6,626 nucleotides of DNA from JAJZOM01 sp046703545 (GCA_046703545.1 JBJKSX010000056.1:1-6626); one strand, 5' to 3'. Shown: positions 1 through 6,591, numbered from the stretch's first letter. Program-made: numbers and translations. Notes: generated from the sequence alone by a model not told the origin.

Positions 1-2531
1 CGACATTTCTGGAAGTAGTTGAAGTTATCGAGTCCATCCCTATCAATGTTTCCAGGCTTAAGGCCCAGGAGAATCGCCGCTGCAAGGTTGAAATATGTCT
101 CAAGCTCCGCTGCATCTTTCTGTGCGCTCTTCTTGTCCTTCAGGTAGTTTACGAACATGCCGTGGAACCTTCTGTAGGCATTCTTGAATTCCCCGATTGA
201 ATAGCCCTCCTTGATAATGCTGGAGAGTTCATCCATTTCCCCGTTTACAAGATGTTGGAATGTCCTTCCCAGTTGGGCTATGAAGTATCCATGTGAGTCA
301 CCCATGATTTCTGCCGCTTTGCTCTGCCTTTCGAATACCCTGTTTGCTTTTTCTATATCACCCTTCAGGCAGAAGTGGACCCCGGCAAAAAGATACCATA
401 TTGGGAGAAAATCATCCACCTCACCTATGTCCCTGGAAAACAGCTCCTCAAGCTCTTCCATTAGTGATCTGCTCAGCTTCGGCTGAGCCAGAAGGTAGAG
501 CCCCCTTGATATGCTTTCCCTTTCCTTGTTGCCGAGGGACTTTGTAACTTTCAGCAGTTCCTCAGTGTACTTCACCGCACTGGTGGTGCTGAAGAAATCA
601 AGGGACACCTGGGACGCGAACCTGAAGAAAGGATAGGAGAGGTTTCCCTCTCCAACCAGCCTCACAAGGCCCGTGGCACTTGGGAAATAAGAACGGAAAT
701 CCTCTATGTTGTCTATGTCGTAGTATATCTCGCATAGGTTGTATGTGGCATAGGCCCTTGAAAGAAGCTCCCCTGAGATGTAGGATTTCTCAATAATCTC
801 GACAAGCATCTTTGCAGCCTTTTCAAACTGGCCCCAGTAACTGTGTATGATGGCCACATTGTTGAGCATCAGCAGTTCACGGTCGAAGAACTTGTTCTTC
901 TGTGCAAGCTCCATGGATTTCTGGTAGTATTCGAGGGCCTTCTTCAGGTCAAACTTCTTCACCATGAGGGTGCCAAGTGTCCCATTTGCATCGGACAGGA
1001 GGTCGTCGAAAGAGTGTTCCATGGCCATGTCGCGCGCTTCCTGGGCAACGTTGATGCCGTCCTCAAGCATATTGGAAAATGAGTAATTTATGGCGAGCAG
1101 GATCATTGCAGAAGTGCGGTCATAGGGTTTCAGATTCGGCATTTCCAGCAATTTCTTGCAGCCCTCAATTGATTTCTTCAGCTTGTCCAGCTTCTGGAGA
1201 AGCCTTGCTTCACTGAGCTGGGTGTAAACCGGTTCCACATCAGAAACTTCCTTCGACGTGTATATCTCCATGGCGCCGTTGTAGTCCCCAACATTCACCA
1301 GTGCCTGTGCAACCATCAGCGAAAGGTGGGCCTTTGCTTCCTTGCCTGTGACCATCTTCTGGAGATCCCTGAAAAGATCATGGGAAAAAGCGATGTAGCT
1401 TATCCTGTCGAGGAATGGCCTCCAATCCGAATTCACCAGTTCTTCGATGCTGGAGACGTCTTTCCTGAGCTCGAAAGTCTTGAGCCTTGTAATGAAGGGC
1501 AGTTTCTTGAATGTGGGTTGCGCAATGAAAGTGTCGGAAATGATGTAACCCGGAGACGAATAGACAAGCCTGAGCACAATTTCGCTGACCCTGGAATTGG
1601 TGATGCTGTAGTTCAGGTTCATTCTGGTGAGAAGGCCAAGCTCCGTAAGCCTCTCAAGGGCTTCAACCACATCGCCCCTTTTCATCTGTGTGAGTTCTGA
1701 GACAAAGCCGGGAGACAGGTCCTCCTGAATCAGCGACACGACCTCGAGGATCGCCCTCTGATTCTCGGTGAGGCTCCTTATTATCTGCTCAAACCTTATT
1801 TCCGTGCTTGGAGGGATCGGGAAGTACCTGTAAGTGACCTCCTCAAGAGCATTCTTGTCGTTGATTATTCCCTGGTCCTGGTAATACCTGAGAGTGTACC
1901 TCAGTGACCTTATGTTTCCATTTGTGAGCCTGTACAGCTCCTGGACAAACGAGCTTGGGAGGTTGTATTTCTCCAGGTTAAGAAGGAACTTGACATCCTC
2001 CATATTCGGCTTTTCGAAGTTTATCCTGTTGATGAACTGCTCGCTCTCCACCAGATTGAGGAACCTGAAAATTGAACCCTCATCCTCCACGAAATCATCT
2101 GTGATGGTCCCGAATAGGGTGAACCCTTTCTTGCTTGCCACCCTGGCAATGTAGATGAACAGTTCCCTGGGGCCCTGCATCATGTTTTCAAGGCCGTCAA
2201 TAACAAATAGTGAGCCCCTGATCTTTTCCGGGTCTAGAGATGTAAATGCCTCCACCAGCTCTGGCAGAGGCCTTTCCTTGAACTCCCCTATCAACTGGTT
2301 GAGCAGATCGTTGTAGACCTGGTACATCAGGGCTTCGCTGGATGAGAATGACCTTGCCCTGAACACCCTGTTTCCATTGCTGGTCACAATCTGTGCAAGA
2401 TGGTCGATAATGCGTGATTTTCCAGTGCCCTCCTTTCCGGTGAGGACATAGGATTCTCCCATCAGGAGGTTTTTGTCAGATTGGGACTTGAAATAAGAAT
2501 AGGCATCGCGAAAATTGAAAACTCGTTGCAT
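1..2531 (-). CDS. STAND-like P-loop NTPase with winged helix and TPR-like repeats (C-terminus beyond window)
   Basis: The frame is open for 843 codons from the ATG at 2531 to the left edge, so the C-terminus is missing. The P-loop starts almost at the N-terminus: Walker A is G32-K-E-G-T-G-K38-S39. Walker B is L108-F-V-I-D112 followed by G-L-E115, the DGL(D/E) form seen in STAND/NACHT-type ATPases. Residues about 255-310 look like a winged helix (TENQRAIL...VVEALERLTELGLL). From about 400 onward the protein is helical with TPR-like repeats, clearest at about 400-430, 512-546, 550-583 and 711-745 (for example KFDLKKALEYYQKSMELA). There is no signal peptide or membrane segment, so it is probably cytoplasmic. 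STAND proteins are ligand- or protein-triggered switches in signalling, transcription control or defence; which applies here is unknown. No effector domain precedes the ATPase. The start is fixed by a TATA-like box about 30 bases upstream and the lack of an in-frame alternative. Confidence 0.86.
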   Translation of the reverse strand, partial: MQRVFNFRDAYSYFKSQSDKNLLMGESYVLTGKEGTGKSRIIDHLAQIVTSNGNRVFRARSFSSSEALMYQVYNDLLNQLIGEFKERPLPELVEAFTSLDPEKIRGSLFVIDGLENMMQGPRELFIYIARVASKKGFTLFGTITDDFVEDEGSIFRFLNLVESEQFINRINFEKPNMEDVKFLLNLEKYNLPSSFVQELYRLTNGNIRSLRYTLRYYQDQGIINDKNALEEVTYRYFPIPPSTEIRFEQIIRSLTENQRAILEVVSLIQEDLSPGFVSELTQMKRGDVVEALERLTELGLLTRMNLNYSITNSRVSEIVLRLVYSSPGYIISDTFIAQPTFKKLPFITRLKTFELRKDVSSIEELVNSDWRPFLDRISYIAFSHDLFRDLQKMVTGKEAKAHLSLMVAQALVNVGDYNGAMEIYTSKEVSDVEPVYTQLSEARLLQKLDKLKKSIEGCKKLLEMPNLKPYDRTSAMILLAINYSFSNMLEDGINVAQEARDMAMEHSFDDLLSDANGTLGTLMVKKFDLKKALEYYQKSMELAQKNKFFDRELLMLNNVAIIHSYWGQFEKAAKMLVEIIEKSYISGELLSRAYATYNLCEIYYDIDNIEDFRSYFPSATGLVRLVGEGNLSYPFFRFASQVSLDFFSTTSAVKYTEELLKVTKSLGNKERESISRGLYLLAQPKLSRSLMEELEELFSRDIGEVDDFLPIWYLFAGVHFCLKGDIEKANRVFERQSKAAEIMGDSHGYFIAQLGRTFQHLVNGEMDELSSIIKEGYSIGEFKNAYRRFHGMFVNYLKDKKSAQKDAAELETYFNLAAAILLGLKPGNIDRDGLDNFNYFQKC

Positions 2532-2539
2532 GGATACTG

Positions 2540-2586
2540 ATGCATGGCGCGAAATACTTAATATTTGTTTATTGCGCAAAGTGCAT
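2540..2586. repeat. Imperfect inverted repeat flanking the ATPase-gene TATA box
   Basis: The left arm is ATGCA-TG-GCGC (2540-2550). The right arm is its inverse with a different spacer, GCGC-AAAG-TGCAT (2574-2586). The 23 bases between them are AT-rich and contain the TATA-like box. Nine positions per arm match, with the two blocks spaced differently (2 versus 4 bases). The symmetry around the promoter suggests a possible operator, but chance cannot be excluded. Confidence 0.35.
2557..2566 (-). promoter_or_regulatory. TATA-like box for the STAND-like ATPase gene
   Basis: On the minus strand the box reads AAATATTAAG, centred about 30 bases before the ATG at 2531. No Shine-Dalgarno-like sequence precedes that ATG. 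This fits an archaeal leaderless or very short-leader transcript. The gene therefore probably has its own promoter, although it follows pyrK on the same strand after only 71 bases. Confidence 0.5.
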
Positions 2587-2602
2587 GAATCATGAGCCCA
2601 AC

Positions 2603-3346
2603 TCAGAAATATACACGTTTTCCGCTTTCCGTTAACCGGCTTGTGCCAAACTCTGACATTCCTGAGATCTGGCTTTCAGTGAATACCGGGCCATCCCTGC
2701 AGAGCTGGAAGCCGTTTATGGAACAGGAATCGCATACGCCAATTCCGCATTTCATGGTCCTCTCAAGGGAGTAGTCAACCTTTATCCCCTTGCCCTTCAC
2801 AAAATCGTGAATGGTTTTGAGCATCAGTTCAGGGCCGCAGACATAGAGGTGCTTGAATTTTCCGAGATCAATCTGCTTCAGGGCGTCTACCGCATAGCCC
2901 TTTATACCGGCAGAACCGTCGTCTGTTGCCAGCGTGACCTTTCCCTCCCCAAACCTGTCTGCAAAGAGAAGTTCATCAGAAGTGCGCGCAGAAACAAGCC
3001 CGTAAGCTTCCTGGTCAATAAGTGGAAGCAATCCTGCCATGCCTGAACCTCCTCCAATAACCAGTATTGGGCCATCGGGTTTTCTGAAAGTGTTCCCGTA
3101 AGGCCCACGAAAATAAATGTGGTCACCATTTCTCAACTGGGTTATGGCTGTGCTGGTCGGACCAAACCTCTTCACTGTGATCCCCTTGAGTTCGTCGAGG
3201 TGAGATAGCGAAATGGGTATCTCTCCCGTTCCGGGGACCCACACCATTATGAATTGCCCAGCAAGCACATCATGGGCCCACCTGAATCTCACTGTGACCG
3301 TAGTGGGGGTTACACTCTCCACTTCCTCGACTTTGGAGATATTCAT
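2603..3346 (-). CDS. pyrK: Dihydroorotate dehydrogenase electron transfer subunit PyrK
   Basis: This is the FAD and [2Fe-2S] subunit of class 1B dihydroorotate dehydrogenase, which passes electrons from the FMN of PyrD to NAD+ in UMP synthesis. The protein has 247 residues, normal for the family. The N-terminal barrel (about 1-88) holds the flavin region, with I43-P-I-S46 where bacterial PyrK usually has R-P-x-S. The nucleotide-binding half begins with LVIGGGSGMAGL (95-106) and carries the C170-G-P-E motif of ferredoxin-reductase folds. The iron-sulfur ligands are C200-x4-C205-x2-C208-x7-C216 (M-K-C-G-I-G-V-C-D-S-C). The ATG at 3346 overlaps the pyrD stop in an ATGA junction, indicating one transcript and translational coupling. 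No good ribosome binding site is visible. Confidence 0.95.
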   Translation of the reverse strand: MNISKVEEVESVTPTTVTVRFRWAHDVLAGQFIMVWVPGTGEIPISLSHLDELKGITVKRFGPTSTAITQLRNGDHIYFRGPYGNTFRKPDGPILVIGGGSGMAGLLPLIDQEAYGLVSARTSDELLFADRFGEGKVTLATDDGSAGIKGYAVDALKQIDLGKFKHLYVCGPELMLKTIHDFVKGKGIKVDYSLERTMKCGIGVCDSCSINGFQLCRDGPVFTESQISGMSEFGTSRLTESGKRVYF

Positions 3347-4245
3347 GATACCGCCAACCCCACCATTTCGGATATGGAGCTGTACCCTTCCTTCTGCATG
3401 AAAGACTGCATCCCTTCTGAAATCTCTCTGAAGATGCCCCTGCCGTGTTCATATATGGCTGTTCCAACCTGCACTGCGGATGCCCCAGCCATTATGTATT
3501 CAAGTGCGTCTTCTGCATTTTCAATTCCGCCAACCCCGATGATCTCCATACCGGTTTCCTTCTTCATCTGGTATACATACCTCAAGCCAACACTCTTGAT
3601 GGCTTTCCCAGACAAGCCCCCGTAGGAATTGCTCAGTACCGGCCTCCTGGCGTGTATGTCTATTGCCATGCCCCTGACTGTGTTTATGAGAACCAGACCA
3701 TCGGCCTTGGAGGCGGCGTTCGCTATACTAAGCATGTCCGCCACATTGGGGCTCAGCTTTGCAAAAACCGGGATGTTGAGTTTTGACTTGAGCTCATCAA
3801 CTATGGCCCTTACCATTTCAGGGTCCGAACCAATCTCTGCGCCGACGCCTTTGACGTGGGGGCATGACAGGTTAAGTTCAACAGCAGCAGCCCCATATTC
3901 CTGCATCTTCTTTGAAACGTATAGGAAGTCGTCCACCGTTGATCCAAACAGGCTCCCAATAACAGGCTTTCCTGCCTGCAGTGCCAGTTCTATCTCGCCT
4001 CCAAAACTGTCTATGCCGGGGTTGGCAAGCCCCACTGCGTTAAGGAGGCCTCCGGGTATCTCGGCCACTATTGGAGGCCTGTACCCATTTCTTCCCTCAC
4101 GGCTGATGGACTTGGTGACCGCAGCAGAAGCCCCTTCATCCAGAATTCGCTTCATGGAGTACCCGTTCTCATCAAGGATTCCTGAGGCGAGCATAAGGGG
4201 GTTCTCAAGTTTTATTCCTGCTATGCTGGTTTCCAGAAGAGCCAT
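3343..4245 (-). CDS. pyrD: Dihydroorotate dehydrogenase, class 1B catalytic subunit PyrD
   Basis: This FMN enzyme oxidises dihydroorotate to orotate, the fourth step of pyrimidine synthesis, in the cytoplasm. The protein has 300 residues and a full-length TIM barrel. Visible family motifs are T44-K45 (flavin contact), N69-AVGLANPG (dihydroorotate loop), N125-L-S-C128-P-H-V-K with the catalytic cysteine that marks class 1, I187-N-T-V-R-G, G209-GLSG and the C-terminal phosphate-binding segments GVGGI (237-241) and GASAVQVGTA (254-263). The cysteine base, in place of the serine of class 2, and the adjacent pyrK identify class 1B. A GGAG at 4256-4253 lies seven bases before the ATG and supports this start. 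No other pyr genes are in the window. Confidence 0.96.
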   Translation of the reverse strand: MALLETSIAGIKLENPLMLASGILDENGYSMKRILDEGASAAVTKSISREGRNGYRPPIVAEIPGGLLNAVGLANPGIDSFGGEIELALQAGKPVIGSLFGSTVDDFLYVSKKMQEYGAAAVELNLSCPHVKGVGAEIGSDPEMVRAIVDELKSKLNIPVFAKLSPNVADMLSIANAASKADGLVLINTVRGMAIDIHARRPVLSNSYGGLSGKAIKSVGLRYVYQMKKETGMEIIGVGGIENAEDALEYIMAGASAVQVGTAIYEHGRGIFREISEGMQSFMQKEGYSSISEMVGLAVS

Positions 4246-4252
4246 TTGCTGT

Positions 4253-4284
4253 CTCCACTATATTGGCTGAAAGTTCTTATTATC
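4253..4284 (-). promoter_or_regulatory. Candidate pyrDK promoter and ribosome binding site
   Basis: A TATA-like stretch GATAATAAG (minus strand, 4284-4276) is centred about 35 bases upstream of the pyrD ATG. A GGAG (4256-4253) lies seven bases before the ATG. With archaeal spacing, transcription would begin close to the GGAG, so whether it is transcribed is uncertain. The gap to the upstream PEBP gene is only 74 bases, so read-through from that gene is also possible. Confidence 0.4.
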
Positions 4285-4319
4285 TTTCAAGAATGCTACA
4301 CTTAAGCATCCTTTCAAGA
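4284..4319. repeat. Direct repeat bracketing a small inverted repeat upstream of pyrD
   Basis: The 9-base word CTTTCAAGA occurs at 4284-4292 and again at 4311-4319, 27 bases apart. Between the copies lies an inverted repeat, ATGCT (4293-4297) and AGCAT (4305-4309), with a 7-base loop. On the minus strand the proximal copy reads TCTTGAAAG and abuts the TATA-like stretch of pyrD, where the archaeal BRE would be. The distal copy ends just before the stop codon of the PEBP gene. A regulator site is possible but unproven. Confidence 0.4.
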
Positions 4320-4790
4320 TCACTGGTATGACCTGCCGTACCTAACCATGACCGAAGCCTGTTTCACCGTCTTGTCCGATATTATTTTTGACAGATCATT
4401 CTTCTTCAGGCCGGGTGGAAGTTCAGGAGCAACATTGAGGGCATACAGAATGAAATTGTACCTGTGAACCTGTTTTCTGGGAGGGCAGGGGCCATTGTAT
4501 CCAAGCTTGCCGAAGCTGTTGAGCCCCTGGGCCCATCCTTCAGGGGTTGTCTCAGTCTTTGGCATGTTCTCAGGAATTCCCTTTGCATCTGGCTTTATGT
4601 TGTACATAACCCAGTGCACAAATGGACCATGCCTTGCATCCGGATCCTCCATGATAAGGATGTATGATTTCACCGAAGCCGGCGGATCCTGCCAGGTGAT
4701 TTCGGGTGAAGTATCCTGCCCATCACATGTGTGTGCCTGGCTGAGCACTTCTGAGTACCCAGTGGAGTTCAGGAAGATATTGAAGGTCAT
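4320..4790 (-). CDS. PEBP / YbhB-YbcL family protein
   Basis: This 156-residue protein is a full-length member of the phosphatidylethanolamine-binding protein superfamily in its short prokaryotic YbhB/YbcL form. Visible motifs are HTCDGQDTSPEI (20-31), the anion-pocket block D49-P-D-A with H54-GPFVHWV, and the second pocket block G97-Y-N-G-P-C-P-P-R-K-Q-V-H109-R-Y. The C-terminal SVMVRYGRSY matches the usual G-x-Y-x-R ending. No signal peptide is seen, so it is probably cytoplasmic. The family binds small anionic ligands; the biochemical role of the prokaryotic proteins is poorly defined and I assign none here. The ATG at 4790 has no Shine-Dalgarno but a TATA-like box 27 bases upstream, fitting a leaderless mRNA. 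It is divergent from the pilin gene. Confidence 0.93.
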   Translation of the reverse strand: MTFNIFLNSTGYSEVLSQAHTCDGQDTSPEITWQDPPASVKSYILIMEDPDARHGPFVHWVMYNIKPDAKGIPENMPKTETTPEGWAQGLNSFGKLGYNGPCPPRKQVHRYNFILYALNVAPELPPGLKKNDLSKIISDKTVKQASVMVRYGRSYQ

Positions 4791-4811
4791 GAGAAAGAGT
4801 AATGTATAGCC

Positions 4812-4822
4812 GTTAAAAATAG
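4812..4822 (-). promoter_or_regulatory. TATA-like box of the PEBP gene
   Basis: The minus strand reads CTATTTTTAAC, centred 27 bases before the ATG at 4790. That spacing puts the transcription start at or next to the start codon, as in leaderless archaeal genes. Confidence 0.55.
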
Positions 4823-4892
4823 ATCGCTTTGTATATCTGCACCCTGCAGGTAAGTGTGTATGAAATAACGCATGTCATTACGTCGGTGGCAA

Positions 4893-4901
4893 GCTTTAAA
4901 T
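4893..4901 (+). promoter_or_regulatory. TATA-like box of the pilin gene
   Basis: GCTTTAAAT is centred 30 bases before the ATG at 4927. Transcription would start at about 4922-4927, which excludes the upstream in-frame ATG at 4903 and supports a leaderless start at 4927. The divergent PEBP box lies about 75 bases away; the stretch between the two contains the 8-base palindrome CCTGCAGG (4843-4850). Confidence 0.55.
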
Positions 4902-4926
4902 CTTGCCCTGGTTTTTTCATTCACAT

Positions 4927-5424
4927 ATGAAAAGAGTTGTTTCCAGAGAGGACAATGCGGTTTCACCCATAATTGCAACAGTGTTGCTTGTGGGAATAAC
5001 GGTCACCATGGTCGCCACCGCCTACACGCTGCTTGAGAACTATCTCCCAAACCCAGTGGCACAGACCCCAACCGCAGCGCTGAAGGTTGTTTATGATTCA
5101 CACGCAACGGGGAACAACTACAGCGGAAATTACAGCCTTTACATAAATTCGCTGAACGGGAATGTTTCCGTGGGTGATGTGAACATGCTCATCACTTTTT
5201 CAAACAATTCTGTTGTTGAAGTCTCCCTCCAGAATGTTTATGCAGCTGGCAGCCAGTTGGTCTACAGCAACACCATGAACATAAGCCTGCAAAGCAGCAG
5301 CGGATACATCAACAGTGCCAGCACAGTGTCACTGACCCTTCACAAGTCAGGAAGCTACATAACCAGAATCGCACTGGTTGACACGGTTACCAATGGGGCT
5401 ATTGGTAGCACATTAATCCAGTGA
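4927..5424 (+). CDS. Archaeal type IV pilin-like surface protein
   Basis: This protein has 165 residues. The N-terminus is MKRVVSREDNAVSPIIATVL, then a hydrophobic helix to about residue 36. This is the class III signal of archaeal type IV pilins (Pilin_N/DUF1628 type): a charged leader, a processing site and V-S-P-I-I at the start of the helix. By comparison with haloarchaeal R-G/V-S-P signals, cleavage after A11 by a PibD-like prepilin peptidase is most likely. The rest is a Ser/Thr/Asn/Val-rich beta-type ectodomain with five N-glycosylation sequons (N64, N68, N79, N93, N118) and no cysteine. It would assemble into a pilus-like filament or stay membrane anchored. No assembly ATPase, membrane platform or peptidase gene is in the window. 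I prefer the ATG at 4927 over the one at 4903, which adds an implausible MPWFFHSH leader and lies upstream of the predicted transcription start. Confidence 0.88.
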   Translation: MKRVVSREDNAVSPIIATVLLVGITVTMVATAYTLLENYLPNPVAQTPTAALKVVYDSHATGNNYSGNYSLYINSLNGNVSVGDVNMLITFSNNSVVEVSLQNVYAAGSQLVYSNTMNISLQSSSGYINSASTVSLTLHKSGSYITRIALVDTVTNGAIGSTLIQ

Positions 5425-5433
5425 TTTTCAACA

Positions 5434-5449
5434 TTTCTTTTTTATTTAT
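5434..5449 (+). terminator. T-rich terminator after the pilin gene
   Basis: The plus strand reads TTTCTTTTTTATTTAT starting ten bases after the pilin stop codon. Oligo-T tracts without a hairpin are the usual archaeal terminator. Confidence 0.6.
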
Positions 5450-5512
5450 CTGGCCATTTGAACTCACTTAACCCCTTCTCTGCCCTATTTTCTCGTGTAA
5501 AGAATCGAAAGA

Positions 5513-5674
5513 ATGATCAAGGCCACTCCTGCTGAGAATCATGACTACCTGAATTTTCCATTTGACGAAAGTGCGCGAGCATTCACGGTGCCCAGGGTCT
5601 TGGGTGGGGGATTTGGCAACAGAGCTGCAGCTGTGCTTCAGATAAAAAATGGAAAAAAAATAAAATCACTTTGA
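5513..5674 (+). CDS. Doubtful 53-codon ORF with a GGGFGNR motif
   Basis: An ATG at 5513 opens 53 codons ending at TGA 5672-5674. A weak TATA-like CTATTTTC lies about 24 bases upstream. Residues 26-37 read VPRVLGGGFGNR. A GGGFG(G/N)(K/R) motif is characteristic of the molybdopterin subunit of xanthine dehydrogenase/aldehyde oxidase enzymes, so this could be a decayed fragment of one, but no other part of that family is recognisable. The last dozen codons (QIKNGKKIKSL) are simply the A-rich complement of the terminator of the convergent gene and run nine bases into its coding region. That argues against a real gene. It may be chance, a remnant, or a small unknown protein. Confidence 0.22.
   Translation: MIKATPAENHDYLNFPFDESARAFTVPRVLGGGFGNRAAAVLQIKNGKKIKSL
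5642..5665 (-). terminator. Oligo-T terminator after the DUF996 gene
   Basis: Immediately after the stop codon the minus strand has TTTTATTTTTTTT, then CC and ATTTTTTAT. This is a strong archaeal-type T-tract terminator without a hairpin. Confidence 0.65.
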
Positions 5675-6271
5675 AGCGTTTTGAGGGCTTCCCCCTTGCG
5701 GGCTTGCCGGGACATTTTCCGGGATCGAGAAGAATGCCACTGCAAAGATAATCTCAGCCACCAGAATGAGGAAGAATCCGATTCCCACCACCACTGTTAT
5801 TCCTCCTATGAGGAAAATGAGGGCCCCGGTGTCAAACAGATGAACACCCAGTTTCTCGGACATAGACACAAAGCTTCTCCTCAGGAATATTGCAGAAAAG
5901 ATCAACAGAACCCATACCGCGATCAATCCCGGAATAATGGCTAGAATCAGCCCAATCCAGTCTCCCGGCTGCAGATTGGGTGACAGCATGAATGTGGAAT
6001 TCACCCAGCTTCCCATTCCCAGGATTTTCAGAACTGCTGCTATGACTGTTACAACTGCCACACTCAGTGCTACAATCGCCAGAAGTACGGAATAGATCAT
6101 GTTCCCGAATATCGTTGAGTCTCCAACGCTTTCTGAAATTCTCTTGATGGCCACTAGTATGAGAATGAACCCGGCAATAGCCAAAAGCCAGCCCACGGAA
6201 GGCACAGGCATGAGAAGGACCAGAATTGAGCCCAGCCCTCCCATTATCTTGGCATCAGACAACTTGGTCAT
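5666..6271 (-). CDS. DUF996-family integral membrane protein
   Basis: This protein has 201 residues, the usual size for DUF996. The N-terminus (SDAKIMGGLGSILVLL, then VGWLLAIAGFILILVAIKRIS) matches the family pattern of a short positive start, two tight helices and a K-R-I-S end. Hydrophobic segments lie at about 9-22, 26-42, 57-84, 105-129 and 148-182; the last is long enough for one extended or two short helices, so the protein has five or six. A loop at 85-104 and a Pro/Gly/Ser/Gln tail after about 183 are hydrophilic. The family is mostly archaeal and has no known function, and I see no catalytic or transport motif. It stands alone between two terminator or intergenic regions, convergent with the pilin gene, and has its own leaderless-type promoter. 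Confidence 0.88.
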   Translation of the reverse strand: MTKLSDAKIMGGLGSILVLLMPVPSVGWLLAIAGFILILVAIKRISESVGDSTIFGNMIYSVLLAIVALSVAVVTVIAAVLKILGMGSWVNSTFMLSPNLQPGDWIGLILAIIPGLIAVWVLLIFSAIFLRRSFVSMSEKLGVHLFDTGALIFLIGGITVVVGIGFFLILVAEIIFAVAFFSIPENVPASPQGGSPQNASK

Positions 6272-6285
6272 TTTTCAATACACCC

Positions 6286-6297
6286 CTATAAAATAAG
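6286..6297 (-). promoter_or_regulatory. TATA-like box of the DUF996 gene
   Basis: The minus strand reads CTTATTTTATAG, centred about 21-22 bases before the ATG at 6271. Transcription would start at or very near the ATG. A GGGGTG at 6286-6281 resembles a ribosome binding site but would probably lie upstream of the transcript start. Confidence 0.5.
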
Positions 6298-6549
6298 ATT
6301 TCCAATTCTGATTATAAGAATATACCCTTAGCACTCAGCCTGTAAACTTGAATACCGCGAACCGGGACAGAATAAAACAGGGCAGATCTCCGTCAGCAAT
6401 CCTGCTCACTTGCATACATAACACATCCAGACAACCAACAACAGTGCGGCTCACTCGATTCTGATGCCGATATTTCAGCCTGATGCGACAAGCACCAATC
6501 CCGAAATTGAAAAATGTCAGAGATGCAAACCTGAAACAGTACGTTAAAC

Positions 6550-6576
6550 GCCTGAAGGGTTCATCCCTCCTCAGGC
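6550..6576. repeat. Strong imperfect hairpin
   Basis: The outer stem is GCCTGA/TCAGGC (6550-6555 with 6571-6576). The inner stem is AGGG/CCCT (6556-6559 with 6565-6568). The loop is TTCAT and a CC bulge sits on the 3' side. That gives ten pairs, mostly G-C, far more stable than its surroundings. The loop of five bases and missing arms exclude a tRNA T-arm. It may be structural RNA or a mobile-element end. Confidence 0.5.
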
Positions 6577-6591
6577 AATATTAAGGTGCTC

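Noticed and set aside
1326..1700. Plus-strand 124-residue ORF
   Set aside because: It lies wholly opposite the STAND-like ATPase frame, which has clear domains; it has no recognisable motif or promoter.
1..2531. Frameshift or pseudogene in the ATPase gene
   Set aside because: The frame was read through codon by codon and is open to the window edge with intact Walker motifs.
3629..4270. Plus-strand 213-residue ORF
   Set aside because: It is the antisense shadow of pyrD, whose catalytic motifs are intact on the minus strand.
4903..4926. Upstream in-frame ATG for the pilin
   Set aside because: It sits directly after the TATA-like box, before the predicted transcription start, and would add residues that spoil the pilin signal peptide.
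4787..4978. Minus-strand 63-residue ORF across the divergent promoter region
   Set aside because: It overlaps the pilin start and both promoters and has no recognisable features.
5681..5944. Plus-strand 87-residue ORF opposite the DUF996 gene
   Set aside because: The minus-strand frame has a family signature and membrane helices; this frame is a His/Glu/Ser-rich shadow.
6556..6568. AGGG-TTCAT-CCCT as a tRNA T-arm
   Set aside because: The loop has five bases instead of seven and no anticodon, D or acceptor arms can be drawn around it.
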